The position numbers and the translations under genes are program-made. DNA of 25,057 nt from DATDUW01 sp035290185 (GTDB taxonomy: Bacteria > Patescibacteriota > Patescibacteriia > UBA9934 > GWF2-40-263). The stretch lies in assembly GCA_035290185.1 (NCBI GenBank), contig DATDUW010000043.1, positions 1-25,057 on the forward strand, given 5' to 3'. The notes under the pieces are model-generated. The model did not search any database and had not been told where the DNA came from. It saw only the letters and a list, made by a program, of their open reading frames with translations. Shown here piece by piece: positions 14,214-22,123 of the stretch. Numbering within the stretch: position 1 is the first letter of the stretch; the number at the start of each line of letters is the position of its first letter.

Positions 14214-15041
14214 ATGATCGGCATCTTTGATAGCGGCTACGGGGGCTTGCTTATTCTGCGGGCGTTAATGAAAGCGCTGCCGGATTATTCGTTTGTTTAT
14301 TTCGGCGACAATGCTAGGGCGCCGTACGGGCCGCGAACAAAGGAAGAAATTTTCCAATTCACGCTGGAAGGCGTAGAATTTTTATTTGACCAAGGCTGCG
14401 AGATCGTCATTCTCGGATGCAATACGGCCACGGCCGCCGCCCTTCGGCGAATTCAACAGGAAATTTTGCCGCGACGTTATCCTGAAAAACGAGTTCTTGG
14501 GATTCTCGCACCAACCGTGGAAGCGATCTCGGGCCTTTCCATGAAAAATGTCGCCATCCTGGCCACGCAAGCTACGGTCGAATCAGGAGCCTACGTCCGC
14601 GAAATCCAAAAACGAAACCCCGCAGCCTGTGTTTTCCAACAAGCGTGCCCTTCCCTTGTTCCCCTTATCGAATCCGGCGCTCCGGAACAAAAAGTGGATG
14701 CAGCCATCCAGGGCTACTTTCATGAATTAGAAAAAAGCCTGCCTGAAGCCGACCTTTCTTCCTTGGATGCAGTACTGCTGGGCTGCACGCATTACGGATT
14801 GGTTTCGCATCTTTTCCGCCGACATCTGTCCGAGAACATCACTCTCTTCGATCAAGGTGAAATCACAGCTCACAGCCTAGTCGATTATCTGGCCCGGCAT
14901 CCGGAAATGAACACGCGGCTGAAGAAAAACGAGGAACGACTTTTCTTTACAAGTGGAGATCCGGAAGAGGTTTCGAAGAATACCAAAAAATTTTACCAAA
15001 CGTCAAAAGCAGTTTGGGATAGGAAATTATACTCAATTTGA
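14214..15041 (+). CDS. murI: Glutamate racemase
   Basis: A 275-residue enzyme making D-glutamate for peptidoglycan. Both catalytic cysteines are present, C69 in GCNTATA and C191 in GCTHYG. The substrate-binding segments GIFDSGYGG (3-11) and YFGDNARAPYGPR (29-41) are also intact. The length and N-terminus match the family, supporting the ATG at 14214. No SD sequence is visible. It is divergent from tag, with a 58-bp shared upstream region, and ends in a strong terminator at 15091-15130. With murJ at the right edge it indicates a conventional peptidoglycan wall. Confidence 0.96.
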   Translation: MIGIFDSGYGGLLILRALMKALPDYSFVYFGDNARAPYGPRTKEEIFQFTLEGVEFLFDQGCEIVILGCNTATAAALRRIQQEILPRRYPEKRVLGILAPTVEAISGLSMKNVAILATQATVESGAYVREIQKRNPAACVFQQACPSLVPLIESGAPEQKVDAAIQGYFHELEKSLPEADLSSLDAVLLGCTHYGLVSHLFRRHLSENITLFDQGEITAHSLVDYLARHPEMNTRLKKNEERLFFTSGDPEEVSKNTKKFYQTSKAVWDRKLYSI

Positions 15042-15090
15042 CGAGGATTACGATCGATGATAGTGTTTTAATATCACCAACGGAAAGCAA

Positions 15091-15130
15091 GCCCTGTAAG
15101 GTTTCGTCCTTACGGGGCCCTTTCTTTTTT
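15091..15130 (+). terminator. Terminator of murI
   Basis: GCCCTGTAAGG (15091-15101) pairs with CCTTACGGGGC (15108-15118), including one T-G pair, around TTTCGT. A pyrimidine tract TTTCTTTTTT follows. The hairpin overlaps the stop codon of the convergent NYN gene. On the minus strand it lacks a clean T-run, so it mainly serves murI. Confidence 0.85.
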
Positions 15131-15613
15131 AACTAATCGTTCGCGAAGACCATTCATGTAGCGCAAGAATGGACGAAAATGCTTGAACTTCAACAATCCG
15201 GAAAAATGATTCTGATCCGGTATCAATACGGTCTCAAGCTTCCGCTGCTTCAGTAAGTAATCGACAAGGCAGTGAAAATCCCCGTCACCTGTGACAATGA
15301 TAGCTTTTTCATAATTGCCATACTCAATTATTGACCATAAAACCATTTCTGCATCGCAATTTCCCTTTATTGTTCCATCCTTATATTGAAGCGTTGGGCG
15401 AAAGATACAGATATAACCAGCATTTTGGAGAGCAACGTAAAGCCCTTCGTTACCAGGAATAAAACCAATAAACAGATACGCTTTTTCAACGCCGTACTTA
15501 TCTCGAAGATAAATACGAAATCGCTTAAAATCCAACTTCCAACCCTGTGCACGAATGGCGAGGTTCAAATTCTGGCTATCGATAAAAGCGAAATTATTCC
15601 GTCGCGTATCCAT
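15110..15613 (-). CDS. NYN-domain (LabA/DUF88-like) putative ribonuclease
   Basis: A 167-residue single-domain protein of the PIN-like NYN superfamily. The acidic metal-binding residues are D12 (NFAFIDSQNLNLA), D88 (KGNCDAEMVLW) and D110/D112 (IIVTGDGDFHCLV), the standard arrangement for this nuclease fold. Members are suspected RNases in RNA processing; the target is unknown. The ATG at 15613 is chosen; an upstream TTG at 15619 would add only two residues. It lies 19 bp after cvpA in the same direction and is the last gene of the rsmI-metG-cvpA cluster. It looks AT-richer than those genes. Confidence 0.85.
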   Translation of the reverse strand: MDTRRNNFAFIDSQNLNLAIRAQGWKLDFKRFRIYLRDKYGVEKAYLFIGFIPGNEGLYVALQNAGYICIFRPTLQYKDGTIKGNCDAEMVLWSIIEYGNYEKAIIVTGDGDFHCLVDYLLKQRKLETVLIPDQNHFSGLLKFKHFRPFLRYMNGLRERLVKKERAP

Positions 15614-15632
15614 AATCAAAAAAAGGAATTCT

Positions 15633-16142
15633 TCACTTCCTCGTCACAATCCTCCAGGCTGCCGGCAGCAATCCCTGCAGCCCAGACATCGCTGTCAGGA
15701 GATATTTTGAAACCTCCGATGCATCCAGCCAGCCGCGCACGGAACTCGTTGGGAGATAGGTCACAATGAAGAAAAGAACCGCACCAACCACAATCACACC
15801 TTCAGCAAAACCTAAAATTCCTCCGCCAAGACGATTGAGCGACTTGGCAAAGGGAATCCACCGCAAGAATCCGAACAGGCGATCCGCCACCCAGAACAAC
15901 AGTCCGATACCGCGCGAAATAAGGAAAAAGAGCAAGAGAAACGTAACGATCCGAGCCACGCCGCTCTGAGTGCCAAAAAGGAACCCAAATTTTTGCAAAA
16001 CTGGATCAACCCAACGGGTGGCCAAAATGAGGCCCGCAACGGTCCCGACAAGATTGCCGAGCGTGTGGATAAATCCAAAGAAAAAACCGGAAAAAACGAA
16101 GGACCCGACCGCAAGGACCAGAATGATATCGACCCAGGGCAT
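15633..16142 (-). CDS. cvpA: CvpA-family membrane protein
   Basis: A 169-residue protein with four hydrophobic helices at about 4-24, 28-42, 62-85 and 105-131. It has the family's opening (WVDIILVLAVGSFVFSGFFFGF) and the short amphipathic segment WIPFAKSLNRLGGGILGF before the last helix. CvpA was named for colicin V production, but its cellular role is unsettled; family members are linked to envelope integrity. The start at 16142 (MPWVDI) is preferred to 16175, because the longer reading translates part of the hairpin repeat just upstream. It sits between metG and the NYN gene. Confidence 0.85.
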   Translation of the reverse strand: MPWVDIILVLAVGSFVFSGFFFGFIHTLGNLVGTVAGLILATRWVDPVLQKFGFLFGTQSGVARIVTFLLLFFLISRGIGLLFWVADRLFGFLRWIPFAKSLNRLGGGILGFAEGVIVVGAVLFFIVTYLPTSSVRGWLDASEVSKYLLTAMSGLQGLLPAAWRIVTRK

Positions 16143-16152
16143 ACGTTGTGTT

Positions 16153-16181
16153 GTAGGGGTGGGTTTGAAACCCACCCCTAC
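16153..16181. repeat. Perfect 29-nt palindrome (REP-like)
   Basis: Arms of 14 nt (16153-16166 and 16168-16181) are perfectly complementary around a single G. The arms consist of GTAGGGGT, GGG and TTT in order. No T-run follows on either strand, so it is not a standard terminator. It lies in the 65-bp metG-cvpA gap and looks like a short mobile palindrome of the REP/MITE kind. As RNA the tip must open to a 3-5 nt loop. Confidence 0.75.
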
Positions 16182-16207
16182 GGATACGAATAAAAAATTT
16201 TACAATC

Positions 16208-17731
16208 CTACTTCCCTACAGCCTCTGTTTTCTCCTTACGCGGAAACAATGGCTCACCCTTCCGAACGGCCGTTCCGGGTTCCCATCCACCCCAGACGCG
16301 GACGGATTCGTACGGACCCAACCCAGACGGATCGATTCCAAGAGACACAAGCATCTTTTCAGCCGAAGAGGGAATCATCGGCAAACAGGCCAAGGCAAGA
16401 TGGCGAATTCCTTCCGCAAGCTGGTAGAGCAGCGGTTTGACATCCCTCCCCTCCTTGGCCATTTCCCACGGTTTTGTTTCTTCAATCCGCCTGTCAAAAG
16501 AGCCGGCCAACGCATCAATGACCTTCATGGCTTCGTCAAAACGGTAGGCAGAAAGGGCCGCATCCTCCTTTTTCCAAAATGCCGCCGTATCAAACGGATC
16601 TTCGGATTTTTCTGGCGCCTTCCCATCGCAATATTTCTGGATCATGGCCAGGACGCGCGCCGTGACGTTTCCAATCCCATTGGCCAATCGCGATACATAG
16701 AACGCTTCGAAGGCTTCTTCGGTAAAGTCGCCATCCTCGTATGACGGAATGCCGCCAAGCAAATAGGCACGCACCGCATCCGTTCCATGTTTACTTACCA
16801 GGTCGTACGGGTGAACGACATTTCCAACGGATTTTGACATTTTTTGTCCGTTCGCCGTAATAAAACCATGGATAAAAATCTGCCGCGACGGAGGAAGACC
16901 CGCCGAAAGCAACATCGCCTGCCACATGGCCGACTGTTGGCGGAGATTATCCTTCCCTGCCACCTGCACGCCTGGCCAAAAATCCTTATAGGACGAATTT
17001 TCCTTCGGCCAGCCCAGCGTTGAAATATAATTAACAAGCGCATCGAACCACACGTACATAACGTGTTCTGGGTCATCCGGCACCGGGATGCCCCAAGGCA
17101 TTTTCACGGCTAAACGCGAGACACTAAAATCATGCAGTCCTCCTTTTACGAAGGTCTTAATCTCGTTGAAACGCTGATCCGGTATGACGAAATCCGACGA
17201 TTCTTGATAGAGCTTAAGCAACGGTTCTTGGTAATGTGAAAAACGGAAGAAATAGTTTTCCTCCTCAATCAACTCGATTTCCCGATTCGGGTGGATCGGA
17301 CACGTTCCGTCTACGAGATCCGAATCTGTTTTCTCCAATTCACACCCTACGCAATATTTCACCTTGTATTCTTTTTTATAGATGTCCCCCTTCTCTTTGC
17401 ATCGCCGCCAGAATTCCTGAGCCGCAGCCACATGAGGTTCATCGGTTGTCCGAATAAAGTGGGTGTACGTCAAATGAAGGGCATCTTTGAGCCCGTGAAA
17501 CCTTTCCGCGTATCCGTCGCAGTAGGCTTTGGGCTCCATGTTGGCCTCCTGGGCCTTCTTCCAAATTTTTTGGCCATGCTCGTCCGTGCCCGTATTAAAA
17601 ACGACGTCGTCCCCCATGCGTCGATGCCAACGTGCTAAACAGTCCGCTTGGACAATTTCAAGAGCGAACCCGATATGCGGATCGGCATTCACGTACGGAA
17701 GGGTGGTTGTAAGATAAAAACGGTTCGACAT
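16208..17731 (-). CDS. metG: Methionyl-tRNA synthetase
   Basis: A 507-residue class I aminoacyl-tRNA synthetase charging tRNA-Met. The HIGH-like motif is HIGF (19-22) after YVNADP, and KMSKS is at 297-301. A single zinc knuckle is formed by C127, C130, C144 and H147 (YCVGCE and GTCPIH). The segment AGKDNLRQQSAMWQAML (258-274) differs from the common GKDILRFHAVYWPAML, which suggests a divergent MetRS subtype. The protein ends soon after the anticodon-binding helical domain and lacks the optional C-terminal EMAP/Trbp111-like domain. It starts 3 bp after the rsmI stop, so the two are co-transcribed. Downstream come a palindrome and cvpA. Confidence 0.96.
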   Translation of the reverse strand: MSNRFYLTTTLPYVNADPHIGFALEIVQADCLARWHRRMGDDVVFNTGTDEHGQKIWKKAQEANMEPKAYCDGYAERFHGLKDALHLTYTHFIRTTDEPHVAAAQEFWRRCKEKGDIYKKEYKVKYCVGCELEKTDSDLVDGTCPIHPNREIELIEEENYFFRFSHYQEPLLKLYQESSDFVIPDQRFNEIKTFVKGGLHDFSVSRLAVKMPWGIPVPDDPEHVMYVWFDALVNYISTLGWPKENSSYKDFWPGVQVAGKDNLRQQSAMWQAMLLSAGLPPSRQIFIHGFITANGQKMSKSVGNVVHPYDLVSKHGTDAVRAYLLGGIPSYEDGDFTEEAFEAFYVSRLANGIGNVTARVLAMIQKYCDGKAPEKSEDPFDTAAFWKKEDAALSAYRFDEAMKVIDALAGSFDRRIEETKPWEMAKEGRDVKPLLYQLAEGIRHLALACLPMIPSSAEKMLVSLGIDPSGLGPYESVRVWGGWEPGTAVRKGEPLFPRKEKTEAVGK

Positions 17732-17734
17732 ACG

Positions 17735-18424
17735 TCAGGTGATCATAAAAGATTTTGGCGCAACAACGATCACAAATTCACCTTTCATGCTACCGTTCTT
17801 TAAAGAATCTGTCACTTGAGCGATTGAGCCTCGATAGAGCGTTTCGTGGATCTTCGTCAATTCACGCGCAACAAGGACAGGACGATTTCCCATGCAGGGA
17901 GCGAGCTCTTCCAACGTCTTTAAAATACGATGGGGAGATTCATAAAAAACGACAGTCTCATCCGTCGAGCCAATCCGATCAAAAAATTTCTTCCTTCCTT
18001 TCTTGTGGGGCGGAAACCCCAAAAAAAGAAATGCGTCCGTGGGAAATCCGGAAACAGAGAGCGCCGCGATAGCCGCACACGGTCCTGGAATCGGAACAAT
18101 TTTGAGCGCGTCTCCGAATCGACGAACCGCTTCCTGGATAAGATAGCCCCCCGGATCGGAAATACCCGGCGTTCCTGCATCCGTGACCAAGGCAAGACGC
18201 TTCCCTTCTTCCACTAAATGCCAGACTTGCAACAATCTCTTCCCATCCGAATGCTGATGGACACTCAGGAGTGGTTTAGAAATTCCAAGATGGGCCAATA
18301 ATTTAGCTGTTACGCGCGTATCTTCGCACAGAATCGCGTCAACAGACCTCAATGTCTCTGTCGCACGCACGGAAAGGTCAGAAAGATTGCCAAGAGGAGT
18401 GGCAAGACAAAAGAGGACAGACAT
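17735..18424 (-). CDS. rsmI: 16S rRNA (cytidine-2'-O)-methyltransferase RsmI
   Basis: A 229-residue tetrapyrrole-methylase-fold enzyme that 2'-O-methylates C1402 (E. coli numbering) of 16S rRNA. Family motifs in order: LATPLGNLSDLS (7-18), ILCEDTRVT (31-39), VTDAGTPGISDPGG (80-93), IPGPCAAIAALSVSGF (112-127), FLGFPPHKKGR (134-144) and VFYESPHR further on. The family usually runs 270-290 residues; this protein ends soon after the core domain, so the small C-terminal extension is missing. The start at 18424 matches the family N-terminus; an ATG at 18529 would add 35 basic, unconserved residues. It leads the rsmI-metG-cvpA-NYN cluster and is divergent from the small gene at 18538. Confidence 0.93.
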   Translation of the reverse strand: MSVLFCLATPLGNLSDLSVRATETLRSVDAILCEDTRVTAKLLAHLGISKPLLSVHQHSDGKRLLQVWHLVEEGKRLALVTDAGTPGISDPGGYLIQEAVRRFGDALKIVPIPGPCAAIAALSVSGFPTDAFLFLGFPPHKKGRKKFFDRIGSTDETVVFYESPHRILKTLEELAPCMGNRPVLVARELTKIHETLYRGSIAQVTDSLKNGSMKGEFVIVVAPKSFMIT

Positions 18425-18513
18425 AAAATTTGTATGTGTAGACTTTACCCAAGAAAAGAAACATTGTAAAAACCCCTTTTTGCCTTTTCCTCTTGCTTTC
18501 AAAGCGGTAAGGT

Positions 18514-18536
18514 GAAAGGGGATAATCACCCCTTTC
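18514..18536 (+). promoter_or_regulatory. Hairpin with embedded GATAAT before the small gene
   Basis: GAAAGGGG (18514-18521) and CCCCTTTC (18529-18536) are perfect inverted repeats around a 7-nt loop, ending 1 bp before an ATG. The loop side contains GATAAT (18521-18526), a possible -10 box. If it is used, transcription would begin almost at the ATG, giving a leaderless mRNA, and the palindrome would be a DNA operator rather than an RNA hairpin. No good -35 is visible. Confidence 0.4.
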
Positions 18537-18537
18537 T

Positions 18538-18873
18538 ATGGAAGAACCATTGCGTTTTCCGCTGGTTCAGCGCCTTCAGGCAGAAATAGAAAGAATCGCA
18601 AGTCTGCCGATCCTGACAGGTGATGAAAAAATGGAACAACTTCTCAAGCTGCTGCGCATCGCAAATTTGGGAATCACACACGGACGGGAAATCAACGAAG
18701 AAAAACTTTGGATGCATGAAGTTTCTCTTCTTGGTCAATCCGTTGCTTTAAACGGAAAAAAGCTTGTCCTCGGAAAATCCTTTGATACGAAAACCAAAAA
18801 AGAGGTCTATCTCCTTCTGCCGGCTGAGAATACTTCCCAAAAAGAAAAGAGTGCACGGGAGCCGCTGTTGTAA
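18538..18873 (+). CDS. Small hypothetical protein
   Basis: A 111-residue protein I do not recognise. It is hydrophilic, with no signal peptide or membrane helix. The N-terminal half (1-48) looks helical (VQRLQAEIERIASL, EKMEQLLKLLRIANLG) and the middle (55-95) looks like beta strands (KLWMHEVSLLGQSV, KEVYLLLPAE). The tail is lysine-rich. No SD sequence precedes the ATG; a perfect palindrome with a GATAAT box ends 1 bp upstream. It is divergent from rsmI and converges on the DUF3179 gene with a 17-bp gap. Even amino-acid composition and lack of a competing frame support a real gene, but conservation is untested. Confidence 0.6.
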   Translation: MEEPLRFPLVQRLQAEIERIASLPILTGDEKMEQLLKLLRIANLGITHGREINEEKLWMHEVSLLGQSVALNGKKLVLGKSFDTKTKKEVYLLLPAENTSQKEKSAREPLL

Positions 18874-18890
18874 AAAAGTTCAACGAGTCC

Positions 18891-20045
18891 TCAAAAGTGA
18901 TCGGGGCCCTCTTTTGCGATGACCGTATCCGGAAAAAAGGCGGCCCAGGCAAACCAATAAACGCGGCGGAGAGAAACGGGAACAAGCACAGATCCGGCAA
19001 GCGGCCCATCCACGGCCTGTCCACGGCTATTCCAAAGACTCCCTGTTTCCTGGTCCTTCATTCCATCCCCCTCTTTTTCAAAATTGAATAGGCGATCCCC
19101 CAAAAAGGGCGAGAAACCCCGAACCTCCCCTGTTTTTTGATCGGAAAGAATAAGGACAGCTGTTTCTCCGACCTGGTCGAAAAGGAAACCAACCGCCTGA
19201 ATCGCATCTAGCGGATACGCTTTGGAGACCCCGGTTTTTTTATCCTCGTATCCATAGACGACGGTTTTCGGAGGCAAACGTGCGTCCATGCGATCAAGGG
19301 GAAAAAAAATATCCGTATTCCCCTCATAACCACGGTAGGGATCAAGCGTATAATCACGATCCGCTCCGGTTTTTCGGGAAAGAACCTCTCCTTTCGGATA
19401 GGCGGATTTAAAGGCCTGCCAGGAAAGGACGGTCGAAGGATAGGGGACAAGGGAATCCCCAGCTCGTTCCCCGACAAGCGCTTCCCCGACAAACGGACTC
19501 CAAAGACTTTCCGTTTCCCGATCAAAAAGGAGTCCGTCATTATTGAAAACGCGCCCGGACGTCCCAAAGACCATTGGTTCCAATCCATCTTCGTCTCCGC
19601 CCATCTTTCTGTGATAGACAGCAGAGGAACCTGTGAGAGGACCATAGAAAACAAGCAGGGGGACACCTTCAAAGACATCATTGACAACCTCGTGCCAAAC
19701 CAAAAGTTGAAAAGGATAGAATCGGACGTGGTCCTCCGCTTCCAACACCAGACCAAGACCATTGTCTTTTAGATAGGCATCCGCAAAAGCTACAGATTCA
19801 AAAATAGGACGGTTAATAGCGGGAAGCGCGTCTTTTGACACTCCGCCTGAAACAACGTCTTCAAGCGGGACAAGGTGCTTTACGCCATCCGTTTCCTGTA
19901 AAACACCGAGGCCAACTGGACCCTCCATTAACTCCGGCCCACGGAACGAGCGTGAAGCCAAAAAAAAGAAAAAAAACGGAATGGTAGCCAGGAGAGCAAG
20001 AAGAGCTCCCCATTTCAAAAAGAAAAAATAACGACGATTTTTCAT
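18891..20045 (-). CDS. DUF3179-domain membrane-anchored protein lacking the CPLCG motif
   Basis: A 384-residue protein with an N-terminal membrane anchor (about 10-30) and an extracytoplasmic DUF3179 domain. Recognisable blocks: KDALPAINRPIFES (71-84), FYPFQLLVWHEVVND (109-123), FGTSGRVFNNDGLLFDRET (160-178), ESLWSP, DYTLDPYRGY (231-240), and DQETGSLWNSRGQAVDGPLAGS plus VYWFAWAAFFPDT near the end. The function of DUF3179 is unknown. In family members I recall, the strand after WHEIVND reads like TYCPLCGSAVVF with two cysteines; here it is FYGPLTGSSAVY (133-144), so both cysteines are gone. The start at 20045 puts the anchor at the N-terminus. It is divergent from the SIMPL gene. Confidence 0.85.
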   Translation of the reverse strand: MKNRRYFFFLKWGALLALLATIPFFFFFLASRSFRGPELMEGPVGLGVLQETDGVKHLVPLEDVVSGGVSKDALPAINRPIFESVAFADAYLKDNGLGLVLEAEDHVRFYPFQLLVWHEVVNDVFEGVPLLVFYGPLTGSSAVYHRKMGGDEDGLEPMVFGTSGRVFNNDGLLFDRETESLWSPFVGEALVGERAGDSLVPYPSTVLSWQAFKSAYPKGEVLSRKTGADRDYTLDPYRGYEGNTDIFFPLDRMDARLPPKTVVYGYEDKKTGVSKAYPLDAIQAVGFLFDQVGETAVLILSDQKTGEVRGFSPFLGDRLFNFEKEGDGMKDQETGSLWNSRGQAVDGPLAGSVLVPVSLRRVYWFAWAAFFPDTVIAKEGPDHF

Positions 20046-20169
20046 AAATAGAGGACTTTCTCGTTTCAGATCATAGCACATTATCCACATGTCCGATGAA
20101 ATAAAAGGTGAACCTTGATCGTTTTTAAGGTAGTATTCATTTGTCTTTTCATTTATTTTTTACGTTCCT

Positions 20170-20958
20170 ATGGCTGCCAATTCTTGGCCGACCTGGAAGG
20201 AAAACCGTCCTTTCGCCACGGCCCTTTTTATCCTCGTTGTTTTCCTTATTGCGTTCGTCGGAGCCAAAACGGTTCAAGCCATCAGGGCTACACAGCAGAT
20301 CGATGAGCCGGTTCCTTACGAGCACTCGATCATGATTGAAGGAGAAGGTCGCGCTTCCGCCAAGCCGGATGTTGCCATCGTTTCCCTGACCATCGAGTCC
20401 AAGGGTGCAGATGTCAGCACAACCCAAAAGGACAACACCGCGGCCATGAATAAACTGATCGAGGCCGTGAAAGCTGCCGGCATCCCAGAAGATGATATTC
20501 AAACCGCCAACTACAACTCTTTCGAAAACATGGAATGGGACACTGAGAAGGAAGAATCCGTTTCAAAAGGCTGGATCGTGACCCATCAAATCAGTGTAAA
20601 GATTCGAAACACAGAAAAAATTTCGGATCTTCTGGCCGTCGCTGGAAAAAACGGCGCAACGACAATCTCCGGACCGAACTTCACCATAGACGATACAAGC
20701 AACCTCAAAGACGAGGCGCGGAAAAAAGCCCTGGCCCAAGCGCAACAAAAAGCCAAGGATATTGCTAAAGCTCTGGGTCTTCGGCTCGAACGCGTGATCA
20801 GTTACAACGAATGGGTCAACAGTCAACCAACGCCCTGGGGCGATTTTGGCAAGGGTGGCCAGATGATGACAGAAACCATGGCCAATGGCCCTCTGATCCA
20901 AACCGGAATGAACGAATTGGTTTTAACTGTTAATCTTTCGTACAAATTGGTGGAATAG
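20170..20958 (+). CDS. SIMPL-domain (DUF541) membrane-anchored protein
   Basis: A 262-residue protein with one N-terminal membrane helix (about 16-36) and an extracytoplasmic SIMPL/DUF541 domain. Family marks are IMIEGEGRASAKPDVAIVSL (54-73), the helix NTAAMNKLIEAVKAAGIPEDDIQTANYN (89-116 region), VTHQISVKIRN, the long helix DEARKKALAQAQQKAKDIAKALG, and the closing strand ELVLTVNLSYKL. BP26-like relatives form oligomeric periplasmic or surface rings; the role here is unknown. The gene is well expressed if its strong terminator is a guide. No SD sequence is visible at this ATG. It opens a rightward block of exported proteins. Confidence 0.9.
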   Translation: MAANSWPTWKENRPFATALFILVVFLIAFVGAKTVQAIRATQQIDEPVPYEHSIMIEGEGRASAKPDVAIVSLTIESKGADVSTTQKDNTAAMNKLIEAVKAAGIPEDDIQTANYNSFENMEWDTEKEESVSKGWIVTHQISVKIRNTEKISDLLAVAGKNGATTISGPNFTIDDTSNLKDEARKKALAQAQQKAKDIAKALGLRLERVISYNEWVNSQPTPWGDFGKGGQMMTETMANGPLIQTGMNELVLTVNLSYKLVE

Positions 20959-20971
20959 GAAAACGGTTCCT

Positions 20972-21005
20972 AAAAAATCCGTCTGGCATTTCCAGACGGA
21001 TTTTT
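20972..21005 (+). terminator. Terminator after the SIMPL gene, copy 1 of a 34-nt repeat
   Basis: Fourteen-base arms AAAAATCCGTCTGG and CCAGACGGATTTTT are perfectly complementary around CATTT, with a T-run built into the 3' arm. The same 34 nt recur at 22106-22139. Confidence 0.9.
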
Positions 21006-21031
21006 AATTTGTTTTCAAATTTGTTCTCGAG

Positions 21032-21090
21032 TATTGACAATCTCGTAAATTTATGAAAAGATCATGCTGGTTCTGAACTTTCAAAACGGG
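21032..21090 (+). promoter_or_regulatory. Upstream block of first metal-binding gene
   Basis: Contains TTGACA at 21034-21039 followed by AAT, TTTATGAAA, and TTCTGAACTTTCAAAAC. The block aligns without large gaps with 22149-22206, upstream of the paralogous gene: TTGACAAT, TTTATGAAA, TTTTGGACTTTTGAAAAC. TTGACA is a consensus -35, but no clear -10 lies at 16-18 bp, so the exact promoter is unresolved. Confidence 0.5.
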
Positions 21091-21122
21091 CAACCATGCC
21101 CCTCTATCTAAGGAGAAATTCG

Positions 21123-21818
21123 ATGAAGAACAACTTGAAATTGACTGTGGCAATGTCAATTCTGCTCGTTGTGGGACTCGTTGTGGGTATCACGGTAGAA
21201 CATTTCTGGAAAGAAAAACCAGAACCGGCCGCGGACGCAACTCCGATTGCCGAGGAGGGGTGCGTCGGTGGAAAACTCCTGGTCTGCCGAGAGGACCAAG
21301 ACAGAGACGGATTCCTTCCAGGGGAAACAGAAGTCACCGTCCAGGCCTGCCCGTGTCCAGGGGGATTTGTCCTGATCACCAACCCGGTACATTCCGGGGT
21401 GGATTGCGACGACCTCCACGCAGACAGCTATCCTGGCGCGGCCGAGATCTGCGACGGCGCGGACAACAACTGCGATGGGATGGTGGACGAGGGGCTCAAA
21501 AAGACCTTTTATCCGGACGAGGATCATGACGGTTTCGGTTCCAACACCGAAACCGGTTCACAGAGTTGCTTCAAACCCACAGGCCATTATGTCGCAAACA
21601 ACACCGACTGCGACGACGCGGACAAGACGATCTACCTCGGCGCCGTCGAACTGTGCGACGACAAGGACAACGACTGTGACGGACAGGGGGACGAAAAGGT
21701 AAAAATGGCCCCGGTTCGTCGGTGGAATGATGTTGGCGGGGGGTATTGGGAAATCGTGAATGCCCCCTGTCCCATCCCACAGAGGCTGATCGACATCAGG
21801 TTTAAGCCTGGAAACTAA
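21123..21818 (+). CDS. Membrane-anchored MopE-like metal-binding protein, paralogue 1
   Basis: A 231-residue exported protein with an N-terminal membrane helix (about 8-25) and two copies of the putative metal-binding repeat found in MopE-like proteins. The first is VDCDDLHADSYPGAAEICDG plus ADNNCDGMVDEG (94-124), the second TDCDDADKTIYLGAVELCDD plus KDNDCDGQGDE (162-191). EF-hand-like DxDxDGF loops occur at 58-64 (DQDRDGF) and 132-138 (DEDHDGF). Extra cysteine pairs include ACPCPGG (75-81). The C-terminus has APCPIPQRLIDIRFKP (214-229), shared with the next paralogue. It probably binds calcium or copper outside the membrane (inference). The start at 21123 is set by AGGAG at 21111-21115; an in-frame ATG at 21096 lies before that SD sequence. 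Confidence 0.88.
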   Translation: MKNNLKLTVAMSILLVVGLVVGITVEHFWKEKPEPAADATPIAEEGCVGGKLLVCREDQDRDGFLPGETEVTVQACPCPGGFVLITNPVHSGVDCDDLHADSYPGAAEICDGADNNCDGMVDEGLKKTFYPDEDHDGFGSNTETGSQSCFKPTGHYVANNTDCDDADKTIYLGAVELCDDKDNDCDGQGDEKVKMAPVRRWNDVGGGYWEIVNAPCPIPQRLIDIRFKPGN

Positions 21819-21934
21819 CGACCAGGCAGTCTCAGGAAAAATTTCACACCTCGGGCGGAGAGACTTCTCATCTCCGCCCCGGCCAACGGAACAGGATCAG
21901 CAGATCGTGAATCGTTGATCGAAAAAGTCCCTCT

Positions 21935-22123
21935 TCAACTTCCTGAATTTTTTGAAAAAGTCCTAAAATAAACTTCCGGCGACAAAGTTGTTTCCAAAAG
22001 TCTCTTTGTTTCTTCATCATGGATATTTTCAACGCCAAATTTTCCACGTTTTACTGCTTGCCAGACCACTTGTTTTTCAAAACCAGACGCTTCACTCAAT
22101 GTCTCAAAAAATCCGTCTGGCAT
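21935..22123 (-). CDS. Possible small helix-turn-helix-like protein or remnant
   Basis: A 62-codon leftward frame. Its central part, SEASGFEKQVVWQAVKRGKF followed by GVENI and KRLLET, has the spacing of a helix-turn-helix (a helix, a Gly turn, then a recognition helix rich in Gln, Trp, Arg and Lys). The ATG lies in the loop of the 34-nt terminator copy, and no SD sequence precedes it. The frame continues open upstream without another good start. I cannot identify homologues. It may be a real small regulator, a decayed gene invaded by the hairpin, or chance. Confidence 0.3.
   Translation of the reverse strand: MPDGFFETLSEASGFEKQVVWQAVKRGKFGVENIHDEETKRLLETTLSPEVYFRTFSKNSGS

Noticed and set aside
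14156..14224. Longer start for tag at 14224
   Set aside because: It would overlap the murI start, and the added 23 residues precede the conserved zinc-binding N-terminus.
21853..21879. Intrinsic terminator after the first metal-binding gene
   Set aside because: The 9-bp stem is perfect, but no T-run follows on either strand, so I list it only as a hairpin.
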